64,000 nucleotides of DNA from Promethearchaeota archaeon (GTDB lineage: Archaea > Asgardarchaeota > Lokiarchaeia > Sigyniarchaeales > SOKP01), in the NCBI GenBank assembly GCA_019057795.1, contig JAHLWS010000077.1, positions 62,001 to 126,000 of the forward strand. Direction: 5' to 3'. Positions 23,801 through 38,800 of the stretch are shown in pieces. The translations under genes and the position numbers were made by a program. Under the pieces are notes generated by a model. The model did not search any database and had not been told where the DNA came from. It saw only the letters and a list, made by a program, of their open reading frames with translations. The first letter of the stretch is position 1; each line of letters opens with the position of its first letter.

Positions 23801-26800
23801 GGGAGAATATTACAGCACATTTGGGTCGACAGGAACTCCGATATTCAATATTGCGTTTGTTAATCCGCCAATATTTACCCTTAATATAACTCAAGAATCT
23901 CTCTATGAACCTGAACCAATATATCTCTCAAAAAATTCATACGAATTAGAATACGGTAATTCTCTTTTGCTTGAAGGGTGCATTAAAGATAACGATGAGT
24001 ATTTAATTGAAGATGAGATATACCTTTACGAATATCAAGAGGCAATGGACGGAGAGACGGTTCACGTCCTTAAAATTATAGCGCCTGTAGATGACGCTAA
24101 TTTTATCAGCAAAGAAGAATTCGCCATCTATTACGTTAATAGGGAATTAAAGAAGCTTCCTTTGTTCTCTACTCTAAATAATAAATTTTTCAAAAACGAT
24201 ACAATTTTAAAAAATAATACAAATCCTGAAATTACTTATGTGAATAATAAGTATTTGTTAACTATCTACTGGAATACAACCATAAATGAATTTATTGACT
24301 ACGATACCCACCTTTTAATAACTTATAAGGCTGTGAGAGGAAGACCAATTTCCCCTGCTTCCTACAGTACTGTAGATTCCTACGGCAATAATATTTATAG
24401 TAATTTAATTGAGATTCCTTTTGCCAGATATAATATGATTACTAGAAGCTGGGAGTTTGAAGATGACTTTACAGAACAATTTATTGTTGATAAAAATTTA
24501 TTATATGAAGATGTCGAGGGTACAAGTGCTACCCTACAGGGAATTCAATACGATGATGGACAGGTTATTCAGACGGGAGTGATTTCTCTTGAGGGTATAT
24601 ACGTAAATTGGAGCGGTTCCAACACTTTTGAATTGCTAAATGAAAGTCGGTATTCATGGGACATTAATCAAAACGGGGAATTACATATTACCGGACTTCC
24701 GTATAATTCTTCCGGGGATGTATTTAGAATTTTATATTATGGTATTAATCCTACTCCGATTATTCATTCACTTATCAATCCTGTATCTTCAATATATTCC
24801 ATTAAAGTAATTAATAATACAGGGTTTGAATATGAATTTGAAGTAGGCACCGATTATGTAATATCTGAAGATGGTTACGCGATCTATTTCAAAGACTTGT
24901 ATAATACGATTTTAAAAAGCGGAAACTTTTCGATTTATAGCAGATTTTTAATTAGTTACCATTCAACACACTCAAGGAAGATTGATCTTTCCCGGAACCT
25001 GCTCTTAATGCTTCAGGATTCAAGCGGTCACGATATCCCCGTTGATAATATACCAGTTGATAATTTAGGATTTTTTAAATATCAACAATCCCTAAAAGAA
25101 AATAGTCCGCTTTCTATTCCGGTTGGCGGTGGAGAGCGAATTGTCCACATGTCATTAGCCTATTTACCAATATCGGTATATAACATTTCCTCCGGTGGAT
25201 TTGTTAATTTAAGTTATGAAGTCGAGAACGGTAATAAAATCTACTCGCATAAAGAAGGTAATTGGGTAAAATTTTTTAGCATTATTACCAATCCTAAGAA
25301 AGTAAAACTTGAGATGGTTGAAGATCCTTCGCAAAATATCGTAATTACTCAGAAATTTTACGAAGAGCGTGAATATCAATATAACTATAATCCTTTAGAA
25401 ACTCTTGAGAAAGGGGAAGAGTATACAAAAGTGATGATTGATGCTCTTGTAAAAGACGATTATGAATTTACATTTAAGCTGACCACCTTTGAGGATAAAC
25501 CGATAAAAGATTCAATTGTTTGGATGCACCTGGGCTTCATGCCGAAAAGTAAAACTAAATTTCTCAATGAGCGAGCCCTTATCAATGATTTGGATCTACA
25601 TCCATATTTCGAATCGTTTGGAACAGAAGAGATCACCTCAATAGGTCCTGGTGTAGGCCCTCAAAAGATGTTTGGAAAGCCTCTTACATATGAGATCAAG
25701 AATTATACTTCTGAGCAAAATGCGTACGGTCCTTATGCGTGGGTATATGGAATAACAGATGCATTAGGGGAAGTTACGTTTAATGTATCGTTTGATCAAG
25801 ATTTTAGGGAAGATTTTGCACGATGCTTCGGAAGTAGGGAAGGTATCACTTCTGTAGAGGATAATGTGCTCTATCTTAGGGCATTTAGCACGTATTTTGA
25901 AAGCTGGGAAGATATGGCAATTAATAACCCTGAACAGTATATCTGCTCACGAGACGGTGATATTTTTGATGGTAGCACCATAATAGAAAATTACAACTTT
26001 ACGGGTATGATCACTCAAGACAGCACTTATGTTGAAGGTCCTGTGAGAGTGCATAAAAAAGACACCGCATTAGCGATTGCAGATAGTATCTCCTACGATT
26101 TACCAGACCCTGATCTCCAAGAAAATAGATATGACGACTTGCGATTACACCTATACGTTACTGAAGCGCATCCAATTCCGAACGCTAAAGGCAGCTTCTC
26201 GATTGAAGATCTTACTCGACAGTATACTATGCGTGAGTTGGAAGCGACGGCAAAAAGTATACTTGAAGATGAGAATAATTATGAAGCTCATATAAAAATA
26301 TATGATCCTTCGGGAAATTATATTATTACATTTAAACCTCCGATTATCGAAACTCCTGATGGCGGCGGATATATCTCCATAGATAACGAATCTTTAGTTG
26401 ATACTTTACTTAAGTGTGGACCAGGCTTATCCTCATTGGTAATATATATCCCAGAATCTGAGTATTACAAGAACTCGCCTGTGGTTACTATACCTATTGA
26501 AATCAGACCTCCAAATTGGTTAAAGTTCGGTGAAAAGAACACTAAAATCCCGCTAATCGATCCATTTGTCTCAGCGTGGGGCTCTGCATATAATAACGAA
26601 AAGGAAATGACTTTTGAGTCGAATTACCCGTTCCTAACCGGTACTGTGTGGGTAGAACCGTTTTATAATAGTACAGGCGCAGAATCATCCGTTCAAGATT
26701 ATATTGATATTAATTTAGATTGTACGATTTACAATGGTGATGGAACCACCAGTACGTTTCCCTTACAGAATAATATAATGTTAAGACCCGGGAATAGGGA

Positions 26801-29800
26801 TGGAATTTTGACTTTTAGTATAGGTTTAGGTCCTGAAAGTGCCTTTTTGATGGGTCTGCAGTGTGATCTTAACCTATCATTTAACATTGACTTTAATAAA
26901 GACCAAATTTTCGAAGAAAAAAGAAACGTTGAAATAGTCCTATTAGATTTACGCTTAGAATCAAATCCTTCTAGCAATACTCCAAATACTATCTGGTCAA
27001 TATACGATAATGAATTTATTTCCAGCGATATTACAGTAGACATCATTGATGATACAATTACAAAACACGACGATACTATTCTTAATTTAGGCGGAGTTAA
27101 GAATGGACAAATTTACGGACAAGAAATTGCCTTCTTATTTAGCGATGATACATTAGAATATGGTTTGGATGCTGATAGTGAATTATTATCTCTTTTGGCG
27201 TTAACAGGAATTGAAGCATTGAAAGTTGTTGGAATAAAGGACGGAGATGAGTATGAATTTGAGCAGGGAACAGAATGGACAATTCCATATTATTCTTCTG
27301 GATTTTTATACAATAACTCGATTATTCGTTTCACAGGAGCTAGTATACCAGATAGTGGCACGGAATTTTCAATAACCTATCAATTAACGTTTACTTTTGC
27401 TCAGAATAAATATTATGGAAATATTACATTAGGTTATACCAATAGTTATAACGAAAGTTCGATTGAACTGCAATTACCTGATGGTTTCTTACCAGAAAGT
27501 GATGAATCGTATTCTCCTATGTTTACGCGATTTACCGATAATTTTACAGGCACAGGCTCGCAAACACAATTTAAATTGAATTATGGGCTTAGCGGAGTGA
27601 CTCAATGGAATGATAATTATTTCATTATTTATAATGAACAGGAGCTTAATAATACGTTTGGACAGTTCGCTAAAGGAGTTTCTCAAGAACACCCAACATT
27701 AACATTTTCCCAAGCACCTTTAAACAATTCCAAAATTATTATCACCTATGGAATTAAATCCCAATATATTTTGAGCTATGGCTTCCAGAAGGTTGATAAA
27801 TCGTTTAGCGATTCTATTCGGTTAATGGACACTGATGATACTTCCCCTAAAATAATCGATGAGTCAAATAGTGAAATGTCTGCTTTAACTTTTGAAAACT
27901 CTTCGTTATATATTTCCCTAGATAATTCAGATGAAAAGACCATTCTAAAGCTGATTAACGTACCTTTACTATATTCACCTGAACTTAACATAACTTTTAC
28001 GTTTGATCACCTTATATTGGATTTATTGGATAGTTACGGGAATGATTTTAATAATTTAGCTATTGAATTTAAATATATAACAAACGATGGATATTATGAA
28101 TTTTATTCAGATCCACTGATAATTCCTCTGAATTATTCAGAAATTTCATCAAATATTATCGATAATACCTATGCAATTAGCTATAATAAGGACTTACAGG
28201 CGATTTATGACGTGGTTGGGGCTGATAGCGTCGATATTGAGATTATAATACATCAATCAGGAAAAAGTAATAACTATATCCCTTACTTAATCTTAAATCA
28301 ATACGATTATTTATCTGATACTCATTTGGTTGAAACTTACGATAGAATGCCTTTAAATGAATATTGTAATCTCGATATAAATTCGGTGATTACCACACCC
28401 CATTATTTCCAAATATTTTCCCGCCCCTTCGTGGATGGTGCATATGGAGATTCACCGTTTAACCTTTTCGATGGCAGTCAGGTCACAGTCGCTCTTACAG
28501 ATTTACCTAACTCAACATTAGTCTCGTTAGATCGTAATGGTGATAATTACAACTTCAATTACTTGGGTACTTCAAATACTCTTTCTGTAAGCGAAGATAA
28601 TTTCTATATGATCCCAAACTTAGGCATGTTTATTGATACTTACAATATTGATGAGATGTTATACCAAGACGGTTATCTTGATTTGTATTATGGAAGTGGA
28701 ACAGAAATTGACGGAGAAAAACAATATAATAATAATATATTTATGGATTATGCAGGTGTTCCGGTAGAAGATTATACATCATCCATTTTAAATAACGCTC
28801 CTACTTCATGGAATAATACCTATGATTTTACCAATAAATTTTTAACTACAGATGCAATAACAGCGGAGGGACGAGTGTTTTATCACCAAATATTCGATTT
28901 GGACGCGGATTTAAACAGCTCTTCAGTTATAAATAATATTTTCCCAAACTATGCCAACGATATTTATTTCGGTTTACAGCTAACTTCAAATTTTGATATT
29001 GATGAAATTAGGGCTGTGGGTAAGCCATATTTCTACTCCTTGTCAGTTCAAGGCTTTCCCACAGGAAAATATAAAGAAAATTATTGTTCTATTCATACAA
29101 CTTCCAGCGGAGATTTTGAGCCTACTCCAACGCTATATACGCTTAATATTGATGAGGATTATACTCTAGATTATGATGAGAATGGAACGGCTTACGTTTT
29201 ATTCTTTAGACCGGTTAGTGATTTGAGTTCTTATACAGATTCTCAAAACAAAATTATGATTGATTATTGGGTAAATCATCAGTTTATTAATAATTATGAT
29301 TATTATATTAAAGAAAATCCAGAAGATCCATACACATCCCAAATAGAATGGGATTATAGTTATATCGATTATGATACATTCCATCTACACCCTGACTTCA
29401 CCGGTGAGACATATTTCACTGTCGATTATCTCGCCTTAGAATGGGAGATTTTCGACGACGAGTACATTAAAGACGGCGACGATTCGTTTGACTTCCAACC
29501 GAGAGAATTTTACAACGTTTCTGTGTTATATACGGGAGATACAAGCACCGATGAATTTAGCGTTCAATATATCGTACCCGAGGGACAATATTTAGAAGAC
29601 CATATAATTTTCCCAACTATCTATGCGTTGGCTCAGATAGGTGACGATGAGGAGACCATGAAAGTAATTAAAATTTACAATAGTTTGATGGATAATTATA
29701 TTTCTCAAAACGCTCCTGATTCGTACGATTATACCGTTAATTTCGCCGAAATTGAGACTTATATTAATACTTATTACCCAAGCTATCAACTAGTCGAAAA

Positions 29801-32800
29801 TTCGTTTATGTATATAACCGCCGAATACGACTCTATTTTACTGCGATATCCAATGGGCCATACTCCGTTCAATTACGACTATTTAGGACCTGATCATTAT
29901 GCTTACCATATCGCTTTATATATCAACGGTGAATTTATCGCTTATTCAAATGAAACGGTATTTAACGATTACGTGTTAAAAGTTGAAGATAATTATATTT
30001 ATTTCAATAATAAATCACAAGGACAGCCAGGGTATATCGCTCCTAATAGTGAAATTCAACTTATATATAAATTTAAAGTTCAACCTGGGTTACTTGATAG
30101 AAAGCATTTCCTAATTGTTACCTATCCGTGGACCAATGTTTTTGATACACCATACAATCCGATTGTACCTGATGATCAGATAACTTATAGAGAAAAATAT
30201 AGAAAGCTAAGCGGAGGCTCCATTATTTCGCCCTTCGAATATAGTTTATCCATTGAAAATAGATACAGTCTTTATCTAAGCTACCGCCTAAATGAAAGAG
30301 AATATTACGAAGAAAAATTTGAAATAAGTTCTGAATACTATAAATCCAGCAAAGATGGCTATGTGTATAATTTTATAACACAACAACTCGACAACTATGT
30401 GGATGTTCTGGAGTTAGATGGTGAAAATTCGATAAATGTTTATTATTTCGATACACTAGGAAATATGAAATTCTTAGATCCATCCCAGTATGTAGTTAAT
30501 ATTGCCTTACGCGAAATTATTATCAAAAACGATGGCAATCTTTTAGTAAAATCTAATAAAATCTCAGAATTTTACATATCCTTTATTCCAAAAAGCAATG
30601 ATAAAGAATTTGCTGCATATCGCTTCTCCTATGATCCTACAGAAACCATAACACTAACCATGGATATGACCTATTGGGATATCATTGGTTTAGAGGGATT
30701 AGATGTAATTCCAAATTTAGATGCATATTATTTCCTAAATGAACATGAATCAACAATAGGAAATACCGTGTGCCATGCTTCTCAAGTGGCAGCATACCTT
30801 AGCGAAGGGTATGAGTTAGAGTTTAATATTATAGGTGAATTGGGAGGGTTTGACCAGGAGTTAAATAATGGAATTCATAATGGTGAATATCTTGCTTTCT
30901 ATATTGATACAAATATAAAAAATATCGAGAGTTTAGAATACCTTACTATTGAGGTTCATAACAATTCAGGGAAAATGTCTAAATTTTCTAAAAACATGAC
31001 CCGCGAAGAGTTAGAGATGGCTGATTTCACCATAAAAATAGATTTACCAACTGAGTCAAATACTCTACAAAAAATCAGGTTTATTCCTCATTTTAGAGAA
31101 GATAATGAATATTCTATTGATAATACTCAAGGGATTTCCCGAATGCAAACAATTCAGTGGGCTACCGAGCAAGTTATTGTTCTAGAGGACGGTCAAGAAT
31201 ATATGCCTATAACCTTAGACCATGATCTAAAGACAGAGCTAAACGGATTTGAATTAGCATATGTGTATAATGATAAATTGCAATATTTGACCTTCCCAGA
31301 AGGCTTTGCTCTTTCCTATAATTATGACGAAATCACAGAATCTTATAGATTTCTTATACCAACTGTATATACTAATCCAGATACGCATGAAATAGTAGAA
31401 TTTAAGGAAGAACAATTACTCTTAATTCGATATAATTCACCTGTGAAAAGAGGGATTGCTATTGGTATTGGTAAAATGTATTTTGAACATAAAGGGTATA
31501 ATTATGATGCTCATCTAGATATTCCCAAAGCGGAACTCTTATTAGTTAATGCAGATTCAGAAAAAGCATGTTCTGAATTTACAAGCGACTATTATTATCA
31601 AATACCAATAGAATTAACTCCATTTGAGACTGAATTAAATAATAGATATAAAGCTATTAAAATTGATCTAAATCTCACATCTTTATATGAATTAACAAGT
31701 AGTACTATTCTAAACTTCAGTCATATCATATTTTCTGTACCTGATCCTTCTTACGAACTGACTGTAAATGAAGTGCTTATCTTAGAAAAATCTTATGAAA
31801 CGACAATAGAATATGGAAGCATGGACAGTCGTGTATGGCAATATACTGAAATTGAGATGTTTACTAGCAGTGCAAGTCCAGAGGAGGATTCCTATCAATT
31901 AACATTAGAAAATACACCGCTATTCCATCCTGATTCAGAATGGCTCGATTATCTCAATATATATGATGAGGATGGTAATTATTACACAGCAGGAATAAAT
32001 GGAAATGACCATCAGCTACATTATGAACCTTCCACTAATATATTCACGTGGAATAATGAATTTAACCAGTTTCCTGAGTATTTTGGCATGGAATTTCAAG
32101 AACCTTTAATAATCGAACCCAATAAGACCTTATTCTTTGAATATACAACAAATACTTCCTGGACTGAACCAGTTCGAATTAAAGTAGAAAACCTTGATCT
32201 TGAGTCAATTCGTGTTATTTATGACTACAATTATCTGCTTAAACCAGAATTTTATGATTGGTATTCCCAAGAATTTTCTATGGAGCATTCGTATGAGAAT
32301 ATTGCCTATTCGTTTAAAGAAGAAGCGGAATACAAGGTTATTCAGTATTATTATGAGTTTTTTACCGTATATACTAATACTTCTGAATATACACATACAT
32401 TTGATATTGGAGATCTTTCTTTTGAAGAAGATTTTGTGAATTTAAGCACGTATAAAGTAATTGGACTCACCCCTACGTTTGAGACCGAGATTTTAACTGA
32501 TAATACTGAGTATTCCATTGAATTTAATAAACCTTCAAAAGAAATTATAATTAACGATTTAGATACCAGTGATGGGTATTATCTGAATAAGTTTGACCAG
32601 ATTACAGTTATTATAAATTTTTCATACGCTCCAATCTCTTCTTTTACTGAGATTTTTCTTTTAGATACATTTAATCAAACATATTTAAGCGATCCTGAAG
32701 ATACTTTTTATAATTATATAGATCTTGATTATCGCTACTTAGCAATTTCAGGAGCTACATTATTTGCCGAGGGCTCTGATGTAATAACAAGCGATACTAC

Positions 32801-35800
32801 TTCGTTTACAGCAATAGATTATTGTCGAAATCCCGACATGAGCATAAATAACAAACTCATTGGCTATGGTTCAGAGCTATTTGATAATTTTGAAATTTAT
32901 AAGGATGAAAGCTCCATTATCTATGTAGCGGACATAGATATGGACGGCGAACCAGATTATAAGCATACGATTGATTTAAATGGTGATGGGATAATTGACA
33001 TTATTAAATATGGAATCAACGACCCAGAAAATCCTGAAGAAATTTATTGGTACACTATCATTCAAGATATCCATAACGAACAAGTTAAAATAGACCAACA
33101 CCTTGACGATGTGAAAAGAACAGAATGGTTTGATATTGATGATCGCACATTCGCCCAGTTTGATTTTAATGTGTTTGAGCTGATGGTATGTTTATTTACA
33201 ATGCCAACATTACTTTATTATGCTGCGAGGATGGTTCTCCCCGATGTGGACTACTGGGCTCAAAAATCAACCCAACAAGCCATTAATAAAGAGGAGCATG
33301 TTAGCTCTAACTTTTACAGCGTAAAAGTTGACGATAATCGAGATGGTATTCCAGATTCTCAAATTAATTACGAGAGGATCAGTGTCAGTATATATTATGA
33401 AGTAACTGAATATAGGAAAACTATTCTTGCCGCAAAACAACAAAATATAATTAGATATTTAAGCGAATATATCACAAAAAGCTTTAATTCATTATTTGGA
33501 GGTCCTACAGATGATGGCATATTTAATAAACATTTAACTGAAGATGTACTTGATTCTCAGGATTTTACCAGTTGTAATTTATATACTCGATTTAATGCTC
33601 CAACATTGCGGGCAACATATAGAAAATTCACACAAAACATCACTACAGCATATACAGATACTTTTGAGCAGGTAACAATCACAATTACAGATTTTGATGA
33701 TGAAGGAGAGATTGAAGAGCAAAGATTTTATAAAGATGATTTTAAGACAGGAGAGGTTGATAATGTAGAGGATTATTTCTCAGATTTATCAGCGGAGCAT
33801 TCCATCACCAATGTTGATACAGGGCAAGAAACCATGGTTTCTTTTGATCCCGAACTTCCATTTTCGCACCCTGTAAATATTAGTTGGGATACAAAAACAT
33901 GGGGACCTGATAATGTTCCTATTAAATATGATTCTTTGCAAGTTATTGGAGAAGATTATTCTTACAGTACAAATGCATTTGAAACAACCATCATTATCAG
34001 GATTCCAAATCGATTTTCCTTATATAATGATTTTGGTAAAATATCGAGATCTTCAGTGGAAAATGATGGTTGGGTAGAGTTTGAAGTGAAAGGTCTACTT
34101 ATTACTCCTCAAGATGGGAAGGTGTATTATACTTCCGATGTAGATTCCTTTATAGACGGTACAGCAAAAATAAGCGGACATTACTTTTATGTCGATTCTA
34201 ATGAAGGTAAAGACGGATTTTACGAAACCGTGTATATTTTAAGTGATACATATGTGAGACCTGATAGTTCCGGCATTCCAAAATATAATGTAATGTCAAT
34301 CGGGCTCAATTATGATTTTCTTCCTGACTTTGTCCCATATGAAAAGATAGATAAAACAGAACATGAAGTTTCCGATTTTAGTAATGTAGCAAAAGAAACT
34401 AAAATGTTTGGCGATAAATGGATATATAATTTTGCAAGACTTGAAAATTGTGAACTTTTAAAAAAAACAGAATCCAAATTGGAAAAATTCGGATTAAAAT
34501 CAAAAGATCAAATTTTTGAGATCTACAAACTTGTAGAACCAAGCGAACAAAATAGCAAGTTTTCCACGTTATTCTACGAAATCAGGCATAAGACCTATTC
34601 AAAAGCATGGGAGCAATACAGAAAGCAACTTTTAGGAGACATTGTACAACAGGTATTCATGTCCGTAGTTGCCTCAACGCTGAGTGCCGCAATCGATGCA
34701 ATCACGGTAGGCACTGGTCATCCATTAGCTACATTCACTTATTTTATGGTATATTCCTTAATGACTAAATTCTATATTGATTTACAACTTCATGAAGCCG
34801 ATTCGAAAATACGCTCCGAAACTTTCTATCCTGAATCCGCCAAAGTACGAAACCCAATTTCCCTTAATGAAAAATCACTTGGTGATAGAATACTTGGAGA
34901 TAGTATGGCTGCGGCACTTATAGGTCATCCGGGGGGGTATTATACCACCGTGAGCGGAGGAGAGCCAGGAAATCAATATACCGCACAATTATTAGTAAGT
35001 CCCCCAAACCTTGCTCGATGCTTGAATGCATTTGGCGGATTTTTGAATTTACTGGGGGAAAATTTCCTAAATATGGGAGAATCAGACCCAGACTCATATT
35101 GGGCTCTTGATTATGATGATATGAATTTGGATTTCTATTTACTTACCAGCGAATTACCATCATATAACCAGAAAAAGTATTACACCTATGAAAATACTGA
35201 TAGTCTTTTGAGCTTGTATAACTGGTATTGGGCTAATACATTAGGATATCTTGAAACACGAGTAAAAAGTGCTTCTCATTATCAATTAGATGCAATTCGA
35301 CCAACCTGTATAGACGGTGTGCCACAATATGAATTTATTGACAGTTCTTCATATGAGCAGGTACTTCTACAGTCAGTATTATATAAACCAATCGTGATAA
35401 GCAAGGAATTATACAACCAGATCAACCCTGTCCCAGGTCATCTTGTTGTACAGGTTCAGTCCAAGGATTACGATAATACAGAAGGAGTAAACGCTTACGA
35501 TTTAGAAGATCTCGAATTTAGAGCAGGATATAAGGCAAAAGTTCCCTTAAACAATCACAGTTTTGAATACCCAATTCAATACATTTCTATTGATATAATC
35601 AGAGATCATAAATATGAGGGTTCAAGTTTCATCGTTCAAAATCTCATCATCGATGACTCTTATTTTTCAATTGATTGCGGAAACCTCTATTTCACCAAGA
35701 CCATTGAACAAATCATAATAAGGAACTATGAAGGTCTTGAAGATGATTACCAGAAAGAATCTTTGCAATCCTTACAGCATATTTGGGTAGAAACCTCTCC

Positions 35801-38800
35801 TGACGCTTCCATCTATTATAATATTCATATTGTGTTTGATCTGGTTGTACCAGACACCACAGAAGAAACAACTAACTTAGCTCTATCCCAAGCGACCTTC
35901 TACACCGTAATGGACTACTTTAATCAATATGGTTATGCCCAGACCACGGCAAATATGATCTCTGAAATTGCCTACACAGAAACACTGACGTTTTGGTCAA
36001 CTCTCATCAGTGCTCCGCTGGTATTTTTCGGCTCATGGACAGTTATGGGCACAGATAAATGGATAGCTAAGTCAGGCTTAACAAAGGTTGCCGCAGATTT
36101 AGGTAAGAATGTTGCAATCAAACGAATGCTAGTTGGAGCTCTTGTATCATTTGCTACGGCCCCGCTCAAGGAAGTAGTTGAAGAAATCGTCAAGGATGGA
36201 TTTATTGAAGCCTTATGCGAGAATATTGTTGGTTTGACTCCTTTATCAGATGATGTAGGATTCTGGTTGTCCTCATTCGCAACATCCGCAAGGGAGGTCG
36301 GAGGTGCGCTCGGACAATTAGCACTCGGTGGTCCCATGACCAGTTTAAAGACTTCTATCTCCCTTCTCAAGGTACGGTTTACGGTAGATGCCGACATCCG
36401 TAAAGCAATTCGGCTAGAAATCGAGCAAGAAATAGAAACAAAGAAAGAAACCAAAAGACAAGAGGAAGAGAGTACAAGTTCGTGGAAGAAGCTACTGATG
36501 ACAGGGATTTATACGGTTATTTCATTAATCATACCAATGTGCTATTTTGGTACATTTGACCTTCTTGGGCTGACCAGATTTAAACATGCAATTAAGGATA
36601 CAATCAAGTATTCACCAAAAGCTTACGGAGAGATCAGGTCCAAGCTTGAAGCCCACCGACTTGATAAATATTTCAAAGGTAGACCGGAATATTCTGAGCA
36701 AAATATGTTTGCTAATAGATTGCAGGAAATTACAAAACAACCCGCTGATTTAGAATCTGCAAAATCCACACTTAACGATTATTTTGAGCAGCAGCCACTA
36801 GTAGCTATCCTTTCTCATATAAACTACAATCCAAAAGAAGTTCAAGCACGGCAGGAGCTTGCCAAAAAATTTAATGAAATACAACTCTCCAATTGGATAG
36901 GAGAACTTACCCAAGATTATCGCTTTGAAGATAAAAAATCTGAGTTTGAAGCTATTAGGCAAAATTTCAAAAATGTTGACTTCCAAATAGCTAAGAAAGA
37001 TATTATTTCCGCTATTAGAGACGCGCTTCAAGATAAAAAAGATCTTAGATATGTTGATATTAATGGAATTGTTATGTATGATCCTAATTTTGTGTTGGTC
37101 GGATTACCTCATTTCAATCCAGAACAAGAAATCGATATTGTTTTTAATCAACCAATTAAAGACTTTGTGAAAGATCTAAAGAAACAATACTATACAATCT
37201 CGTATGAAGTCAAACTTGCGTTAATTAAAGGTGATAAAATCATATACGTTGATGAGAACAGTAATCAACATATGACTCGATGGTTAATTGGTAATGGGTA
37301 TTCAAAAGATGAAACAGTATATATTATTCCTGTTGATAAGGATTATTACGGACCCCTTTACGAAAAGGATTATTGGAGAGGGACTGGTAATCCAAGTCCC
37401 TACGTATCCCATTTTAATAAATTTAGAGAAAAATTACAAGATTTATTATATGGTCCGCACCTAATTAGCAGAAATACTAAGACTGCAACAGATAACTTTT
37501 TCTTCAATTATAATTACTTGGAAAGCGTCGCTGCTAAAATGAAAGCAGGGACTCAATTTGATATTGAAGAAACCACACTTCTTAATATGCAAGCTCGATT
37601 TTTAAATAAGCTGGAGGAACATTATAAAGAAGGACAAATGACAGAAAGAGAGTATGTTGAGCATACCTGCGAAGTTAATGAGCTATTTAATAATCAGTAT
37701 GCTATATATGGATATATCGTAGCTAACCCATTCTACTTTGAGGGAAGGTTTAACGCTCTTAAAATTGGGGATATTTTAATGGATTATAAGATCATCACTA
37801 AAAATTCTTTAATAGGTAAAGATAGTCTTTATGAGTTCATAAAGTCCTTTGGTGGCTCGAAAAGTGCTCTAACTATGGTGAACTATAAGAAAGAAAAACC
37901 CTCTCAACATCTTTCGAAATATAGTATTCCGATGGAAAGCACATATAACAAACTGAAGAAAAGTTTTTATGATGCTGTTATGGATTATGCGAATAAGCAT
38001 AGTGAAATCACAAATGAAATAGCTAAGAAAGTAGTAGATAAAATAGATGCACTAATAAATAATTTCATTCAAGTAATAAGGGAGACGGAAACAGCTAGAA
38101 ATTTATTTAAAGGTTATAGCAGTAGTAATCCGAGGGTAGATCTTCTTATGCGTATTCAAAATTGTCATCCTGCTTTACGAAGAGTCTCGTCCCTTGAGAA
38201 ATTTTCTACGCTTTTGTTTGACGATGAGAATTTCATAAAAAATAATTTCCTTAGAAGTGGAAAGATTACAAGCCGTCCTGATCTGTCTAGACTTTATAGA
38301 ATTGCCTTTAGCGCCTTGAAATGGACTGTACTTGATTTCGATGGGCTTGTATCTGGGCTTGTATCTGAGTCCGATTTAGAAGCCATTGGGAATAATGTTG
38401 AGAACGTAATATATAAATGGATGCTTCGCAACCCCAGTGATCCATCATCACCTAATCCATGGTCATCCTATTTCACAGAGACTCCTCGTCGATTTGGAAG
38501 ACTTCAACCAAAATCATTTTTAAAACTGGAACATGAGCTAAAACAATCCTTAGTTCATGCTGCTTCCGCTTTCACTGAAGAAGACATTTCTTCTATAAAG
38601 AAATTAGCAAATGCTCTTAAAATGAGCCCTCCATCTTTTGAAAAACTGTTATCTCCAGGGTCGACCTCTGCCTCTGTAAAAGATCTTCTTAGGGCAAAGT
38701 CCACTATCGTCTCGTATATACTTGATGCTTCAATGACAGAAGAGAAACTTAAATTTTACGATAGGGCCTTAGTCAAGATAGATGAATACATAGCTACAAG

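Noticed and set aside
35972..36454. 160-codon antisense frame near the giant gene's C-terminus
   Set aside because: Long only because the sense strand here codes for Ala/Gly/Ser-rich helices; it shows no own features.
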